Below, piece after piece: positions 35,104 through 44,775 of a stretch of 64,000 nt of DNA. Both the position numbers and the translations under genes were made by a program. Position 1 is the stretch's first letter. Every line of letters begins with the position of its first letter. Origin of the DNA: Companilactobacillus sp. (lineage in GTDB: Bacteria; Bacillota; Bacilli; Lactobacillales; Lactobacillaceae). Under the pieces are notes generated by a model that was not told the origin of the DNA, searched no databases, and saw nothing but the letters and a program-made list of their open reading frames with translations. The stretch spans positions 1,364,001 to 1,428,000 of the forward strand of contig NZ_JAKVLR010000001.1 of the NCBI RefSeq assembly GCF_022484265.1, given 5' to 3'.

Positions 35104-36063
35104 ATGAACAAACATATAAAAGTTACACATGAAAGCAAAGTAAGGTTAATGGCTATCGCTGGATTAACACTAAGTGCAGGAATGATTTTTTCAGAAATTT
35201 CTGTATGTAATGTCAATGCAGCGACTATTGATTCTACTCAGCAAGAGTCGTTTAACATCAATTCAATAGAAAATGTAAAACAACTTATTGATATCAATGA
35301 TACTCATCAACCAAGTTTAGATGTGATATCTATTTTTAAAGATCTCAATATTGATTACTTTACACCTGGGACTGCAATTGAAATATTTATCGATGTCAAC
35401 AATCAATTGGAGAATGGACCATTGTCTCAAATAAAAGGCAGCATCTTTGATAAAGGGGATACTAGATTTAAACCTATCAGAATGCAAATTTTTGACGATC
35501 AATTAGAGCAATTACAAAACGGGGAAACAATTGCGGTCCATGGGCAACCACAATCAGTAGTTAATACTGATGGGTCAGTAGCAAACTATATTTCTTCAGG
35601 CCATCTAGGACTTAGATATGACTTTGGTTCTTCACATCGTCGCTTAACTCTTGTAGATAAAAGCACTTCTAAGAAAGTACTCTATGCACAGTACGAACTC
35701 CAAAGTGTAGATGGAACACCTTCTTTTGCAACACCAGTCGGATTAAAAACAACAGATTCCGTTCATATTTTAAAAGATGGAAAAACAGTAGTGACTGTTC
35801 CACAAGTTGAGGGATATATTTCCAACAAGAAAACTGTTGAGGTTTCTCTCAACGAAAACGGGACCTTGGCTTACGACAAAAATATTATTTATTCACCGAT
35901 AGTAGATAATATTGGAACTCATGAACCAGAACATCCTTCAGTTTCAACTAATCCGGTTAAACCAGTGCATCATCATCACTTTGTGTCAATCAAACATAAG
36001 CTGCATAGAGCTCATGATGCTATTAAAAATGTAATCTCACACATTCCGCACTTCCATTTCTAA
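35104..36063 (+). CDS. Secreted protein with basic His-rich C-terminus, no SLAP-like repeats
   Basis: 319 residues. The N-terminus has a charged stretch and a hydrophobic segment (LMAIAGLTLSAGMIFSEI) with likely cleavage after VNA. The middle is unlike known domains to me. Residues 190-270 hold one copy of the module seen many times in the next protein (TTDSVHILKDGKTVVTVPQVEGYISNKKTVEV). The end, after a Pro linker, is a His/Lys-rich helix (VHHHHFVSIKHKLHRAHDAI) in place of the paired SLAP-like repeats. It is 41 bases upstream of the 1287-residue gene, so it is probably its operon partner. It could bind wall polymers by charge or be released. Confidence 0.7.
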   Translation: MNKHIKVTHESKVRLMAIAGLTLSAGMIFSEISVCNVNAATIDSTQQESFNINSIENVKQLIDINDTHQPSLDVISIFKDLNIDYFTPGTAIEIFIDVNNQLENGPLSQIKGSIFDKGDTRFKPIRMQIFDDQLEQLQNGETIAVHGQPQSVVNTDGSVANYISSGHLGLRYDFGSSHRRLTLVDKSTSKKVLYAQYELQSVDGTPSFATPVGLKTTDSVHILKDGKTVVTVPQVEGYISNKKTVEVSLNENGTLAYDKNIIYSPIVDNIGTHEPEHPSVSTNPVKPVHHHHFVSIKHKLHRAHDAIKNVISHIPHFHF

Positions 36064-36104
36064 TCAAACTAAAGAAACTATATACAAATACAGGGAGATC
36101 TCAA

Positions 36105-39100
36105 ATGAAATTAAAAGGAATTCTATTATCAACTGTAATTTTAGGTGGTTTTACAGCACCTATTATTCAACCACTGAACGTTAATGCGTCAGCAAGTACA
36201 GATCAAACAAAAGCAACAGCAACGAAACCAGCTAATCCTTTGGAAGCGAAAAAAGAAACACCAAACAAACCAGGAGATTCAACTGCTGAATTCTCTATGG
36301 AAACTTATTTAGATGGTAAATTATTTGACTCAAAGATGGTCAAATTTCAACCTAATGGTTCATTCAAATCCGAGTCTGATGTAAAACGTCCAACTCACGA
36401 TTTAATCAAAATGGTCGATAAATCCGTTCATGGATGGGTACGTAATTACTGGCTTGGACCAATTAGAGACCATGACACCGAAGTTTCTTACAGCTCTAAA
36501 CAACTCGACAAATATATTAAAGATCCTACACATTCTTTTGATTCAGTAATGAAGGGCTTGCTTTTTAAAGGCGGAAAAATGACTAATCATGGTGCTCGTT
36601 TGACCTATCGCGAAGACTACCAAACAAAAGATGGTTATGCAGTCGGCTCAGTAAATGTCCATACTAATGTTGGTGATATTACAATTAACAACATTGGTGG
36701 TAAAAAAGGATCTGAGACACCAGTTGATCTTCCACCATACAAGGGATTACTGCCAAACATGTCCAAAATCCAAGTTCACATTAGTGAAGACGGAAAATTC
36801 TCAACTGATACTAATGTTGAATATTCAGATGTGGTCAAGAGAGATGTAACTATTTCATCTAACTTAGGTGATCAAGTTGTTAAGGATGTTACAGGAAAAA
36901 TTGGTAACGAGATAACAGTTCAAGTTCCTAAAAAAGAAGGTTATATTCTCAGCAAACAGTCCGTTAAAGCAAAAGTTAATCCCGACGGGACTATTACAAC
37001 AAAAGAATCAGTCACTTATTTTGGTGGAATCAAAGCCAATGTAACGATTCATTCAAACATGAAATCAATTATCATTGAAAACGTATCTGGAAATGTTGGA
37101 GACACTGTTACGCTTACAATTCCAGATTCCGCAAATATCGAAGGATATTATTTGGAAAGTAAGACTATTCAAGCAGTAATTACGGGTGATGGTTCTATCA
37201 AGCCATTAAATGATGCCGTTTATCTTCCTAAAAAAATCTATGCAACAATGGTGGTTAATAGCAACTTCCCTGACAGAACACTTCATGCAAAAGTTTCTGG
37301 AAAAGTTAACGAAAAAATTAAAGTAGATGTTCCAACTGTTACTGGATACACTCCTGACAAAAAGCAAATCACAGCATTTGTTCACCCTGATGGAACAATT
37401 GATTCAGACGAAGTGGTCAACTACACACCAAAAACAATCACAAAAACTATCAATATCAAAACAAATCTAAAAGACAAAACTATTAAAGCAGAAGTATCAG
37501 GAATTGTCGGTCAAACAGTAACCATTGAGGTCCCTCAACTAAAGGGATACACGGCAGATAAAAAAACAATCAAGGCTACAATTAATGAAAATGAAAGTAT
37601 CACCTCAGACGAGAAAGTTGTTTACACAGCTAACATGGTTCATGGAAAATTAGTAATCAAATCAAACTTAACCGATCGTCAAATTCTTAGAAACGTTTCA
37701 GGTCGTGTCGGTGACACAATTGAAGTTACTGTACCTCAAATTTTTGGATACCATTCAGATAAAAAGACTATTAAAGCAACTATCACTGACGATGAAAAAA
37801 TTATTTCCGATGATATTGTTAACTACTCAAGTGACTATGTTACAGCCGATGTCGAAATAAAAAACAACTTAAACAAAAAACTAGTTGTTAAAGACTTCAA
37901 AGGAAAAATCGGTAGCGACGTGCTTGTTAACGTTCCAGAAGTGGCAGGATATACTCCAGATAAAACTGTTATCACAGCAACTGTGGACGGAAATGGTTCG
38001 ATCACTTCTGATGAGGTAGTTAACTATTCTCGAAAGACATTCACAGCAAATGTAGAAATTAAGACTAATTTAGGCAAAATCATTACTGTAAAGAATGTTT
38101 CAGGTTTATTCGATGCTGACATTATTGTTAACGTTCCTAAGATTCAGGGTTACACAAATGATAAATTTATTGTTACAGCCCATGTTAACAGCGACGGCAG
38201 TATTACAACCAATGAACAAGTGACACTAGAACCCGAAACAGTCACAGCAAATGTAACAATTAAGACTAATAAGGGACCAGTGACAGTTTCAAATGTCGAA
38301 GGAAAAATTGGTTCAATTATCGATGTCGTTGTTCCTGATAAAAAAGACGTTCTTCCAGATAAAACAACAGTCGAAGCTATCGTAAACGAGAATGGTTCAA
38401 TTTCAGTTATCAACCCTGATAACGAAGGATTTGTAACATACAAGGATTACAACACAGGTGGGACTGATCAAATTCAAATCACACCTAATATTCCTACAAT
38501 TACAGCTGATGTGACTATCAAGACTAGCAACGGAGACCAAATTGTTAAAAACGTTAGCGGTAAAGCCGGTTCAATTATCGATGTTCAAGTTCCTGAATTA
38601 GCTGGTTTAGTTGCCGACAAAGACACAGTTCAAGCTAAGGTAAATAATAACGGCACTATCACTGTTATTAATCCAGATGCTGCAGGTTTTGTTAACTATC
38701 AAAAAGCAAACCAAGGTGGAACTGACCAAATTCAAATCGTTCCTAACTTGACTATCGTCACAGCAAACGTTGATATTCACACAAACCGTGGAATCCAAAC
38801 TGTGAAAAACGTTACCGGCAAGGCTGGCTCAATCATTGACATTGCCGTACCCGATCTTGATGGTTTACTAGCTGATAAAGAAACCGTTAAGGCAAAAATT
38901 AACAGCGATGGCTCAATCACGGTAATCGACCCTGATCATGATGGATTTGTTACATATAACGATTACAACATCGGTGGTACTGATCAAATTCAAATTATGC
39001 CAAACCTTCCTATAATTACAGCTCACGTAAATATCAATACAAGTCACGGAGTTAAAACTGTTGAAAATGTCCAAGGAAAAGTGGGATCAACAATTGATAT

Positions 39101-39968
39101 CCAAGTTCCTGAAGTTGAAGGACTAATCGCTGATAAGGATACTGTTAAAGCAAAAGTAAACAATGATGGTACAATCACAGTTATTAATCCGGAATCTGCC
39201 GGTTTTGTTAACTATCAAAAAGCAAACCAAGGTGGAACTGATCCGATTCAAATCATTCCTAACGTTCCAGATCAGGGTCAATCAGAAAAGCCAGTGGAAC
39301 CAACTGAACCAAATACTTCAATTCCAGATAATGAAAACGTCAAACCGGATAACCAAAGCCAAACAACAACCAAACCAAATGAACAAGGAAACGCTACTCC
39401 TGGAAAACCTTCGACAAATGGCAACGCAACAAACACTGATAAACCATCATCACAAAATAATACCGGTTCTGGTTCAGCAAACTCAGTAAAACCAAGCACA
39501 AAACCAGATAACAGCGGAAACTCTAATTCCACAACAGCTACTACTAAGCCTGCTGATAAAGACCATGCTATTAAAAAAGTGAAAAAGACTATTTCTACAC
39601 ATGCCTCAAAAGCAAAAATCACTCTTTATACCAGTGATTTGAAAGTTTCTAACCGTTCCCTAACAGGTGGAAGCGACTGGCTAGTAGATGGCGTAATGGA
39701 AAAAGATGGTAAAACTTATTACCGCGTTTCAACAAACGAATGGATCCTTGCCGAAGATGCAATCGAATATCAAGATAATAGCCTTACAATCAGAACTAAA
39801 TCAGATTCGAAGAAACAACTGATCAACTCCCTAGGATCAACTTCAAATCGTAATTTGGCAGCAAATACATCTTGGGCTACTAATCGAGTAGTGAAAATAG
39901 ATGGACAAGATTACTATCAAGTATCAACTAACGAATTCGTCTCAGTTGATGATGTTGAAGTAATCTAA
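36105..39968 (+). CDS. Giant tandem-repeat surface protein with two SLAP-like repeats
   Basis: 1287 residues; AGGGAGAT precedes the ATG. A signal peptide (GILLSTVILGGFTAPII, cut near NASA) is followed by a unique head of about 150 residues. Then come twelve tandem modules, each of the form V.I.TN....VKNVSGK.GS..DVQVPE..GY..DK.TV.A.VN..G.IT. The first eight are about 67 residues long. The last four (38235-39263) are about 86 residues and alternate in two types, with tails FVTYKDYNTGGTDQ and FVNYQKANQGGTDQ. A long Asn/Thr/Pro/Ser linker leads to the two anchoring repeats, ending YRVSTNEWILAEDAIEY and YQVSTNEFVSVDDV. It looks like a stalk that projects the head from the cell. Confidence 0.82.
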   Translation: MKLKGILLSTVILGGFTAPIIQPLNVNASASTDQTKATATKPANPLEAKKETPNKPGDSTAEFSMETYLDGKLFDSKMVKFQPNGSFKSESDVKRPTHDLIKMVDKSVHGWVRNYWLGPIRDHDTEVSYSSKQLDKYIKDPTHSFDSVMKGLLFKGGKMTNHGARLTYREDYQTKDGYAVGSVNVHTNVGDITINNIGGKKGSETPVDLPPYKGLLPNMSKIQVHISEDGKFSTDTNVEYSDVVKRDVTISSNLGDQVVKDVTGKIGNEITVQVPKKEGYILSKQSVKAKVNPDGTITTKESVTYFGGIKANVTIHSNMKSIIIENVSGNVGDTVTLTIPDSANIEGYYLESKTIQAVITGDGSIKPLNDAVYLPKKIYATMVVNSNFPDRTLHAKVSGKVNEKIKVDVPTVTGYTPDKKQITAFVHPDGTIDSDEVVNYTPKTITKTINIKTNLKDKTIKAEVSGIVGQTVTIEVPQLKGYTADKKTIKATINENESITSDEKVVYTANMVHGKLVIKSNLTDRQILRNVSGRVGDTIEVTVPQIFGYHSDKKTIKATITDDEKIISDDIVNYSSDYVTADVEIKNNLNKKLVVKDFKGKIGSDVLVNVPEVAGYTPDKTVITATVDGNGSITSDEVVNYSRKTFTANVEIKTNLGKIITVKNVSGLFDADIIVNVPKIQGYTNDKFIVTAHVNSDGSITTNEQVTLEPETVTANVTIKTNKGPVTVSNVEGKIGSIIDVVVPDKKDVLPDKTTVEAIVNENGSISVINPDNEGFVTYKDYNTGGTDQIQITPNIPTITADVTIKTSNGDQIVKNVSGKAGSIIDVQVPELAGLVADKDTVQAKVNNNGTITVINPDAAGFVNYQKANQGGTDQIQIVPNLTIVTANVDIHTNRGIQTVKNVTGKAGSIIDIAVPDLDGLLADKETVKAKINSDGSITVIDPDHDGFVTYNDYNIGGTDQIQIMPNLPIITAHVNINTSHGVKTVENVQGKVGSTIDIQVPEVEGLIADKDTVKAKVNNDGTITVINPESAGFVNYQKANQGGTDPIQIIPNVPDQGQSEKPVEPTEPNTSIPDNENVKPDNQSQTTTKPNEQGNATPGKPSTNGNATNTDKPSSQNNTGSGSANSVKPSTKPDNSGNSNSTTATTKPADKDHAIKKVKKTISTHASKAKITLYTSDLKVSNRSLTGGSDWLVDGVMEKDGKTYYRVSTNEWILAEDAIEYQDNSLTIRTKSDSKKQLINSLGSTSNRNLAANTSWATNRVVKIDGQDYYQVSTNEFVSVDDVEVI

Positions 39969-40011
39969 AGCACATATGTAAATTCCTCCCAATAATAAAT
40001 ACAATACAAAT

Positions 40012-40050
40012 AAACACCAAATCAACCTACCAATTGATTTGGTGTTTTTG
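40012..40050. terminator. Symmetrical terminator after the giant surface-protein gene
   Basis: AAACACCAAATCAA and TTGATTTGGTGTTT arms, then T-rich sequence. Almost the same stem recurs at 42397-42426. Confidence 0.88.
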
Positions 40051-40449
40051 TGTTTAAAACAAATTTTTATAGAATTTTAAAATTATATAAAAATCGATAA
40101 ATAACTTATTTTGTAGCTTTTAGTGTCATCAATTTAATCATCTATCATCTTATTTTCCACCAAGTAGTTTTGTTAACGTGCATTTAATTAGTAAAATATG
40201 ATATATGTTTTATATATAATTGTTTTGGAAATAAAAAAATAAATTGAATATTATTTATCATAAACATTCAAATTTTAAATTAAATGTATTACTGGGAGAC
40301 TACTGGTGATTCATTATAATAGCAACATGGTAATAATCATAAATTATCACATTAAATCATAAGTCATAATATACAAGTATTTAAATATAATTTTTGATCA
40401 TTCTCATGCTATAGTCATTAAGTAAATAAAAAAACTAAAGGATTATATT
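40051..40449. other. AT-rich intergenic region before the interrupted surface-protein gene
   Basis: About 400 bases of very AT-rich DNA without a credible gene. The promoter of the next gene should lie near its right end, where CATGCTATAGTC precedes the ATG by about 45 bases; a clear -35 was not found. Confidence 0.35.
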
Positions 40450-42372
40450 ATGAAAAAGATTACAGAAAAATCAAATTCCAAGTTAATCAACGGTCAAAAA
40501 TTAACCAAAGTTATGGCAATTACTGGACTGACTCTTAGCATGGCGTCCTCAATATCTGTTATCCCTACTCAAACAGTGCATGCTGAAGACTCAACAACGG
40601 TCCAGTCAAATGATAATGATTTGGGAAATGGTCTCGTATTAAAAGACGGTGTATTACATATAACAAAGCACGTTGCTATAGAAGGTAACATTTTTGATAC
40701 CGTCAAGGGCCATAAAAAGGATGAAGTAAAAAGTATTTCAATAGAAGCGCCTATGACTCTTGCTCAAAATTCTCATGACACTTTTTCAGGGTTCAAGAAC
40801 GTCAAAAACATTACTGGATTAGAAAATTTGAATTTACAATATGCATATAGTCTAGATAATATGTTTGCAAATGATACATCACTGACAGACATAGATGTAT
40901 CCAAAATGGATGTATCTAAAGTTCAATCAATGAAATATATGTTTGCAAATACTAAAATTTCAAATCTAGATCTGAGCACTTGGCAGGCACCAAGGGTTAT
41001 TACAATTGGTATGTTGTCAAATACTCCAATCACAGTTATTTCATTATCCAATAACATCAGTATTCAAGGAAGTGAACTATCTACTGAGTTAGAAGGTTAC
41101 AAAGACGCTTGGAAAATAGTTGGCAATGGAACGATTGACAAACCTCAATATGATAAAGAATATTCTTCGAAGGATATTGAAGATCGTCATTCTGTTTCAC
41201 AAAACATTGGACAAGCTGCAATTTACACTCGACAAAAAGTTGATAATGTTTTACCTCAAGTGGATGGTACTGATCTAGGAAACGGTCTCGTATTAAAGGA
41301 CGGTGTATTACATATAACAAAGCACGTTGCTATAGAAGGTAACATTTTTGATAGCGTCAAAGACCATAAAAAGGATGAAGTAAAAAGTATAAAAATTGAA
41401 GCACCTATGACTCTTGCTCAAAATTCTCATGACACCTTTTCTGGATTCAAAAACGCCAAAAGCATCACTGGATTAGAAAATTTGAATTTACAATATGCAT
41501 ATAGTCTAGACAATATGTTTACAAATGATACATCGTTAACAGACATAGATGTGTCCAAAATGTATGTATCTCATATCCAATCAATGAAATATATGTTTGC
41601 AAATACTAAAATTTCAAATCTAGATCTGAGCACTTGGCAAGCACCTAGGGTTATTACAATTGGTATGTTGTCAAATACTCCAATCACAGTTATTTCATTA
41701 TCCAATAACATCAGCATTCAAGGAAGTGAACTATCCCCTGAATTAAAAGGTTACAAAAACACTTGGAAGATAGTCGGAAATGGAACGATTGACAAGCCTT
41801 AATATGATAAAGAATATTCTTCAAAAGATATTGAAGATCGTCATTCTGTTTCACAAAACATTGGACAAGCTGCAAAATATACTCGACAAAAAGAAGTTAT
41901 AAGTATTCCATCAGTCCCTTCTGTTCCATCACCTCAAAATCCTAACGTAACTTTGCCAGATAAAAATCCAATCATAAAGAATGTACAAAGAAAAATTTCT
42001 GTTCATCCTGTGAAGGATTCTGCACAACTTTTTGATAAAAATTCCAAACAATCTAATCGCCGTTTAAGTGGAAATACTGATTGGATCAGTGATCAAGAAA
42101 TGCAAAAAGATGGAAAAATTTATTATCGTGTTTCAACAAATGAATGGGTTAATTCAGAAGATACATATACATACATTGACAAAAACATCACAGTGACAAC
42201 TAAAAGCGACTCAACAAAACAGTTAATCAATTCAACTGGAAATCTATCAAATCGAGGATTAATTTCTAATAGTTCTTGGAAAGTCGATCGTTCATTCGAA
42301 TTCCATGGGAAAACATATTATCGCGTTTCAACAAATGAATTCGTAAGTTCTGACGACGTAACAATCAATTAA
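40450..42372 (+). pseudogene. BspA-type surface protein gene split by a nonsense codon
   Basis: The frame 40450-42372 would encode 640 residues but contains one TAA at 41800-41802, giving pieces of 450 and (from the ATG at 41953) 139 residues. The protein would have a signal peptide (VMAITGLTLSMASSISVI), two nearly identical BspA-like blocks, a short Pro/Ser linker and two C-terminal repeats (YRVSTNEWVNSEDTYTY, YRVSTNEFVSSDDV). The two blocks come from a 654-bp tandem duplication (40618-41271 and 41272 to about 41887). Copy one reads CCT CAA TAT where copy two reads CCT TAA TAT, so the stop is a single C-to-T change. The upstream product would be secreted but lack its anchor. Confidence 0.85.
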
Positions 42373-42396
42373 TCAGACAACCTACGTTCTTAAAAT

Positions 42397-42426
42397 AAAA
42401 CACCAAATCAATCGATTTGGTGTTTT
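42397..42426. terminator. Symmetrical terminator after the interrupted gene
   Basis: AAAACACCAAATC and GATTTGGTGTTTT form a tight stem, nearly the same as the terminator at 40012-40050. Confidence 0.88.
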
Positions 42427-42856
42427 ATTATTTTGTAACAATTATTATATTACATTTGGTATGTATCAGATTCCATTACATACAAATTTATACGTAATTG
42501 AAATGATGAAATAAGTATTGATAGCAAAAATCTAACTCAAAACAATCTTAGAAACAAAATATTTACAATTATAAAAAGTCAATAACAGCATATCAAATTT
42601 GATTTTATTGTTATTTTTTAGATCAAATATACCAAATTAATTGACACTAGTAAAATCTAGACCAATTCAATAATATTTTGTTCATCGCATTTATATCAGT
42701 TATCAAAACATTTCAAAAATCATTTTTTTAGCAATATATAAAAAAATTCATTGAACATAATTATCAAAATACAATAATTTAAATTTCACTTTGTGAATAT
42801 ATAAATGCTATTTTTAACTTATATAATAACCAAACTTTCAGGGAGGATTTTATATT
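42427..42856. other. AT-rich intergenic region before the 625-residue surface-protein gene
   Basis: About 430 bases without a credible gene. A good TATAAT is at 42822-42827, with GGGAGGA (ribosome site) at 42841; no convincing -35 is at the right distance. The segment AAATTTCACTTTGTG at 42781 resembles AAATTTCATTCTGTG upstream of the gene at 35104, a possible shared control element. Confidence 0.4.
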
Positions 42857-44734
42857 ATGCAAAAGGAATACAATAATAGTAATCATCACAAGAAAATGGT
42901 TAAACGGGGAAAAATGGCAGCGATCGCTGGAATGACTCTGACAACAGGGATAATCCTATCCGAAATGACACCAGCAGTAGTGTATGCTGATACACTTCAC
43001 AATTCACACACAACTGAATCAATCAAAGTTAATCCCAATGAAAATAACGAACAACAATCTAATATGAGTCAAAATTCAGCAATCATTTCCAAACAAAATA
43101 CATATAGTGTTCAACAAACAAAAACTACCTCACAAGACAAATGTACATTTAATTTAGTAGGAAAGGTTCTAACTATACACGAAGGTCTATTATCTGGTTC
43201 TGATTTAAGAAATTATCTCAATCAATTCGGTAAAACTACTAAATCAACAATTACAGAAATTATTATTGATTCCAATGTTACATTCGATGAAAAAGTTCCA
43301 GGTCTGTTTGAAAATTTTAAAAATGTGACAAATATCTCAGGACTAGACACTGTCAATACGAGTAAGACAACCGACATGTCAAATATGTTTACAAATGACG
43401 AAAAATTAAAAACAGTAGATATTAATAATTTTGACGTTTCACATGTATCTACTTTTTTCAAAATGTTCTACAAATCAAGCATTACTATATTAAATCTCTC
43501 AAAATGGGTCCCATTAAAATTAAAGAACAATTATCCATTCACTGGTTCCATGTTTGATGGAACAACTATCTTAGATATCTCATTCCCCTCAAATTTCAAT
43601 CTAGTAGATTCTGATATTATAAAAAATGGTGATACTTACACTGAATCAATTGAAGATAGGACAATTTCAAAAAATATAAACACATCCAACTTAAATCAAA
43701 TTTTTTCGTTAGATACACCAACAAAAGTAATTAATCTTAGAAAGAACAATTCAATGAATGCAAGCACTCCTATCCCAGATTCTACTGATACTAAAGTTCA
43801 TGCTACTTTAGACGGAGATAAGATTGCCGATGTTAAGGTTCATGTTTCGGATATTATTAATAATCTGGGCAAGACTGTTACAGTTGCTGTTCCTAAAGTG
43901 TCTGGACGTTTCACAACTAATAAAAATGTGTCGATTAAAATCTCTGATACTGGTGAACTTATTCCTCAAGGTTCCATCGCATTCTTTGATAAATTGACTG
44001 ATGCTGCTAAGCAAAATTTAAATGCTAAATCTTCAGTTGATAATGATCCAAAATTCAAAGTCCATTCTGTTGATCTTACGGGTAAGACGCTGGACACTAA
44101 TAATAATATTTCGGTTGATCTTCCGCCAGTAACGGGATATTCAACTAAAACTAAGACTGTTACTTTCCATGTTGATCCTGAAACTGGTGATGTTTCTCAA
44201 CTTGGTGATCCTGTGGTATTTACTCCTATGGTTATATCTGATAATTCATCTGATTCTTCGAATTTCTACCCAACAGATACTTCTACGTCAACTCTCCAAC
44301 CTATCGTTCCTAAACCAACCACCCCAACTCACAAAAAATCCATCAAGTCTGCCATCAGAAAAGTCTCTGCTCTCTTCAAGAGCAAGTTCGTCAAACTTTA
44401 CACTGGTGACCTCAAGGTTGAAAATCGTGAGGTCAAGGCTGGTTCCGATTGGTACAGTGATGAACAAATGGTTGTCGACGGCGTTACCTACTACCGCATC
44501 TCGACTGACGAATGGATTGCTGCTGACGATGTTTACGCATACGACAGTGATCCCCAGGTTGTAACTACTAAGAATGGTAAAAATGCCGAATTGCTCTCTG
44601 CTCTTGGTAAAATTTCCAACCGCTCGCTTGCTCCTGACACTAAATGGAAGTCCGACCGTGTCATCAACATCAACGGTAAAAAATACTTCCGTGTTTCTAC
44701 TAACGAATTCGTCTCAGCTGACGATGTTCAATAG
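42857..44734 (+). CDS. BspA-type surface protein with two SLAP-like repeats
   Basis: 625 residues. A long N-region (about 20 polar residues) precedes the signal helix (AAIAGMTLTTGIILSEM, cut after VYA), a form also seen at 35104. A BspA/DUF285-like region lies at about 150-245 (GLDTVNTSKTTDMSNMFTND, FDVSHVSTFFKMFYKSSI). Two stalk modules follow (HATLDGDKIADVKVHVSDI and VHSVDLTGKTLDTNNNI). After a Pro/Thr linker come the repeats ending YRISTDEWIAADDVYAY and FRVSTNEFVSADDV. From about 43800 on, codons become less AT-rich than in the front part, so the gene looks like a mosaic of an imported head and a resident tail. Confidence 0.82.
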   Translation: MQKEYNNSNHHKKMVKRGKMAAIAGMTLTTGIILSEMTPAVVYADTLHNSHTTESIKVNPNENNEQQSNMSQNSAIISKQNTYSVQQTKTTSQDKCTFNLVGKVLTIHEGLLSGSDLRNYLNQFGKTTKSTITEIIIDSNVTFDEKVPGLFENFKNVTNISGLDTVNTSKTTDMSNMFTNDEKLKTVDINNFDVSHVSTFFKMFYKSSITILNLSKWVPLKLKNNYPFTGSMFDGTTILDISFPSNFNLVDSDIIKNGDTYTESIEDRTISKNINTSNLNQIFSLDTPTKVINLRKNNSMNASTPIPDSTDTKVHATLDGDKIADVKVHVSDIINNLGKTVTVAVPKVSGRFTTNKNVSIKISDTGELIPQGSIAFFDKLTDAAKQNLNAKSSVDNDPKFKVHSVDLTGKTLDTNNNISVDLPPVTGYSTKTKTVTFHVDPETGDVSQLGDPVVFTPMVISDNSSDSSNFYPTDTSTSTLQPIVPKPTTPTHKKSIKSAIRKVSALFKSKFVKLYTGDLKVENREVKAGSDWYSDEQMVVDGVTYYRISTDEWIAADDVYAYDSDPQVVTTKNGKNAELLSALGKISNRSLAPDTKWKSDRVININGKKYFRVSTNEFVSADDVQ

Positions 44735-44742
44735 TTTCCATA

Positions 44743-44775
44743 CTAAAAAGGCTATCCTCGCGGATAGTCTTTTTT
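44743..44775. terminator. Bidirectional terminator
   Basis: AAAAAGGCTATCC and GGATAGTCTTTTTT arms around TCGC, between the convergent surface-protein gene and the ornithine cyclodeaminase-family gene. Confidence 0.85.

Noticed and set aside
38150..38443. 97-codon minus-strand ORF inside the giant surface-protein gene
   Set aside because: It is antisense to a repetitive coding region, has no ribosome site and no recognisable motif.
36655..39263. Regular DNA repeats that could suggest a CRISPR array or satellite
   Set aside because: They are long, diverged, in frame and encode protein modules; there are no short identical repeats with unique spacers.
39278..39622. Minus-strand ORF with a hydrophobic translation opposite the linker of the giant protein
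   Set aside because: Thr/Pro/Asn-rich linkers give hydrophobic-looking antisense frames by codon complementarity; there is no start signal.
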